Source: an uncultured Paracoccaceae bacterium
GTDB taxonomy: Bacteria; Pseudomonadota; Alphaproteobacteria; Rhodobacterales; Rhodobacteraceae
DNA length: 64,000 nucleotides
NCBI GenBank assembly: GCA_934500835.1
Contig: CAKSTR010000004.1
Coordinates: 186,001-250,000, forward strand
Direction: 5' to 3'
Positions 62,352 through 64,000 of this stretch are shown one piece after another. The translations under genes and the position numbers were made by a program. The notes beneath the pieces are model-generated. The model was not told the DNA's origin, did no database searches, and was given only the letters and a program-made list of their open reading frames with translations. How positions within the stretch are numbered: position 1 is the first letter of the stretch; each line of letters begins with the position of its first letter.

Positions 62352-63779
62352 ATGACCACAAATATCTCTGCCCCCCGCGGCGCATTTCCGGCCAGACAGC
62401 TGATCGTGGCGCTGACCCTTGCACTTGCCGTGATGATCTCGGTCACGGCCCCTCTGGGGTTGAGTGCGCCGCAGGCCCGGCTTCTGGCCATCGTGCTTGT
62501 CACCCTGTCGCTGTGGGGCACCGCCGTGCTGCCCGGCCACCTGGCCAGCCTGATCTTCTTCGCCTTCGCGCTGATCGCGGGCCTTGCGCCGCCCGAACAG
62601 GTTTTCGCCGGCTTCGGCTCGGCCGCGATCTGGCTGATCGTCTCGGGCTTCGTGATCGGTGCCGCGATCACGCTGTCGGGTCTGGGCGCAAGGCTTGCCG
62701 CGCTGGCCGGCCCCGCCCTGACCGGCAGCTATCCGCGCCTTCTGGGCGGGCTGATGCTGATGGCGATGGTCATGGGGTTCCTGATGCCCTCCTCGGTCGG
62801 GCGCGCGTCGGTTCTAGTGCCGATCGGCATGGCGCTGGCCTCGCATGTCGGCTTTGGTCCGGGATCGAACGGGCGGATCGGCATTGCCGTCCTTCTGACC
62901 ATCGGCTGCAACATGCCGGGTTTCGCGATCCTGCCCGCGAACATCCCCAACATGATCCTCGCCGGCGCGTCCGAGACGATCTGGGCCCAGCAATTCGGCT
63001 ACATGACCTATCTTGTCCTGCATTATCCGGTGCTGGGGCTGGTGAAGGCCGCCGTCGTGGTTCTGCTGGTCACGCGCCTGTTTCCCGCGCGGATCGCCCC
63101 CACCGCTTCCCGCGCCCACGACGTGCCGGAGACCCCTGCCGCCGGCCCGAAGGACCAGCGCGGCGCCCAGATCCGCACCGGCCTGATCCTTGCCGCAGCC
63201 CTTGGTTTCTGGATGACCGACAACCTGCACGGCATCAACTCGGCCTGGATCGGGCTGGTCGCCGCCGCCGCCCTGATGATGCCGCGGTTTGGCGTAGTGA
63301 CGCCGCAGGCCTTCCGCAACGCAACCGATTTCGGGATGCTGCTGTTCGTCGCCGGTGCGCTGGCGCTTGGCACGCTGATGGACGGATCGGGCCTTGCCAC
63401 CATGTTCGGCAATGGTCTGCGCAACATGCTTCCGCTGCAGGAAGGTTGGGATTTCCTGAACTTCCTGTCGCTCTCGGGCATGTCGCTGGTGACGGGGCTG
63501 CTCACCACCATGCCCGGCGTTCCGGCCGTGCTGACCCCGATGGCCGGCGATCTGGCAAGCCAGACCGGGCTTGGCCTTGACACTGTGCTGATGACCCAGG
63601 TCATCGGCTTCTCGACCCCGCTCTTCGCCTACCAGCTTGCGCCGCTTGTCGTCGCAATGCAGCTTTCGGGTGAAAGGCTGGGGCATCTTGGCCGGCTGAT
63701 CCTGCCCCTTGCGGCAATCACGGCCCTGGTGCTGATCCCGCTCGATTTTCTCTGGTGGCGCCTGCTTGGCTGGATCTGA
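62352..63779 (+). CDS. SLC13/DASS-type anion transporter
   Basis: 475-residue membrane protein with about eleven hydrophobic helices in two repeats. SSVGRASVLVPIGMAL (near residue 155) and SGMSLVTGLLTTMPGVPAVLTPM (near 375-395) are at the positions of the family's paired substrate-binding loops. DASS transporters carry dicarboxylates or sulfate-like anions. The next gene encodes an MBL-fold hydrolase often linked to sulfur metabolism, so an anion such as sulfite or an organosulfonate is possible. This is inference only. Confidence 0.85.
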   Translation: MTTNISAPRGAFPARQLIVALTLALAVMISVTAPLGLSAPQARLLAIVLVTLSLWGTAVLPGHLASLIFFAFALIAGLAPPEQVFAGFGSAAIWLIVSGFVIGAAITLSGLGARLAALAGPALTGSYPRLLGGLMLMAMVMGFLMPSSVGRASVLVPIGMALASHVGFGPGSNGRIGIAVLLTIGCNMPGFAILPANIPNMILAGASETIWAQQFGYMTYLVLHYPVLGLVKAAVVVLLVTRLFPARIAPTASRAHDVPETPAAGPKDQRGAQIRTGLILAAALGFWMTDNLHGINSAWIGLVAAAALMMPRFGVVTPQAFRNATDFGMLLFVAGALALGTLMDGSGLATMFGNGLRNMLPLQEGWDFLNFLSLSGMSLVTGLLTTMPGVPAVLTPMAGDLASQTGLGLDTVLMTQVIGFSTPLFAYQLAPLVVAMQLSGERLGHLGRLILPLAAITALVLIPLDFLWWRLLGWI

Positions 63780-63812
63780 GACCGCCCCCTTTAACCGCGA
63801 AGGTGTTCCGAC

Positions 63813-64000
63813 ATGCGACAGAAACCTGAAGTCACCGGCTTTTACGAAGCCCGCACCGGATCGGTGCAATATGTGGTCGCCGACCCGGCAACCGGCAAAT
63901 GCGCCATCATCGACCCGGTGCTGGACTATGACGAGAAATCCGCCGCCACCGCCACGGTGCAGGCCGATCGCCTGCTGCAGTTCATCGCCGACAAGGGCTA
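63813..64000 (+). CDS. MBL-fold metallo-hydrolase (5' end only, cut by the window)
   Basis: Sixty-two codons are visible from the ATG at 63813 to the right edge. The beginning (VTGFYEARTGSVQYVVADPATGKCAIIDPVLDYD in outline) is the typical first strand pair of persulfide dioxygenase/Blh-type metallo-beta-lactamase proteins. The metal-binding HxHxDH motif lies beyond the window. It is 33 bases after the DASS transporter and probably co-transcribed with it. Confidence 0.78.
   Translation, partial: MRQKPEVTGFYEARTGSVQYVVADPATGKCAIIDPVLDYDEKSAATATVQADRLLQFIADKG

Overview
The window is high-GC DNA with dense, overlapping genes, alphaproteobacterial in character and most likely from the Rhodobacteraceae (Paracoccus/Rhodobacter relatives). 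The reasons are an aerobic-type cobalamin set (cobN, cobW, cobO, cobQ), a complete leucine-degradation operon next to a fused indolepyruvate ferredoxin oxidoreductase, hydroxyproline catabolism with aconitase X, an HWE-type histidine kinase and a DUF6925 protein. This placement is inference from gene content. I see no rRNA, tRNA, CRISPR array, transposase or prophage.

Layout. 1-6502: cobalamin block. A cobalamin riboswitch on the minus strand leads into DUF1636, cobW and cobN (cobN runs off the left edge); cobO and cobQ lie on the plus strand. 6592-19190: a carbohydrate/sugar-acid catabolic region. Minus-strand genes encode an acid-sugar dehydratase, an FAH-type hydrolase, a muconolactone-isomerase-like protein and an SDR. 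A divergent plus-strand operon encodes an acetoacetate-decarboxylase-fold enzyme, a 2-hydroxyacid dehydrogenase, a rhamnose-type ABC importer, a FadR-type regulator, a Gfo/Idh/MocA oxidoreductase, a TIM-barrel isomerase and a rhamnose mutarotase-like protein. 19271-29216: leucine/isovalerate degradation (liuA, mccB, mccA, HMG-CoA lyase, methylglutaconyl-CoA hydratase) behind indolepyruvate ferredoxin oxidoreductase, with a divergent Lrp/AsnC regulator. 29987-32550: 5-formyl-THF cycloligase, nitronate monooxygenase and DUF488, divergent from an NsrR-like Rrf2 regulator. 32639-42746: hydroxyproline uptake and catabolism (two proline-racemase-family enzymes, aconitase X, an FAD oxidase, a polar amino acid ABC importer, a GntR regulator and a DapA-family deaminase). 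42882-45443: HWE histidine kinase and a DUF6925 protein. 45935-57101: exopolysaccharide locus, with Wza/Wzb/Wzc-like genes converging on a seven-gene operon (flippase, half-size glycosyltransferase, ligase/polymerase, GT4, epimerase, sulfotransferase, second glycosyltransferase). 57434-61338: a ModE-like regulator divergent from an aldehyde dehydrogenase and a stand-alone formyltransferase that together resemble a split 10-formyltetrahydrofolate dehydrogenase. 61461-64000: AraC regulator, DASS/SLC13-type transporter and the start of an MBL-fold hydrolase.

Points of most interest: the split formyl-THF dehydrogenase-like pair; the unusual enzyme combination in the sugar-acid region, including an 18-codon leader ORF with a strong Shine-Dalgarno sequence overlapping the first structural gene; a proline-racemase homologue with Ser/Thr instead of the two catalytic Cys; a truncated glycosyltransferase in an otherwise intact operon; and a family of six dispersed hairpin-plus-GATATTT elements, two of which face each other as a MITE-like pair between cobO and cobQ. 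I find no clear defence island or wholly new system. The novelty is in pathway combinations and small non-coding elements.
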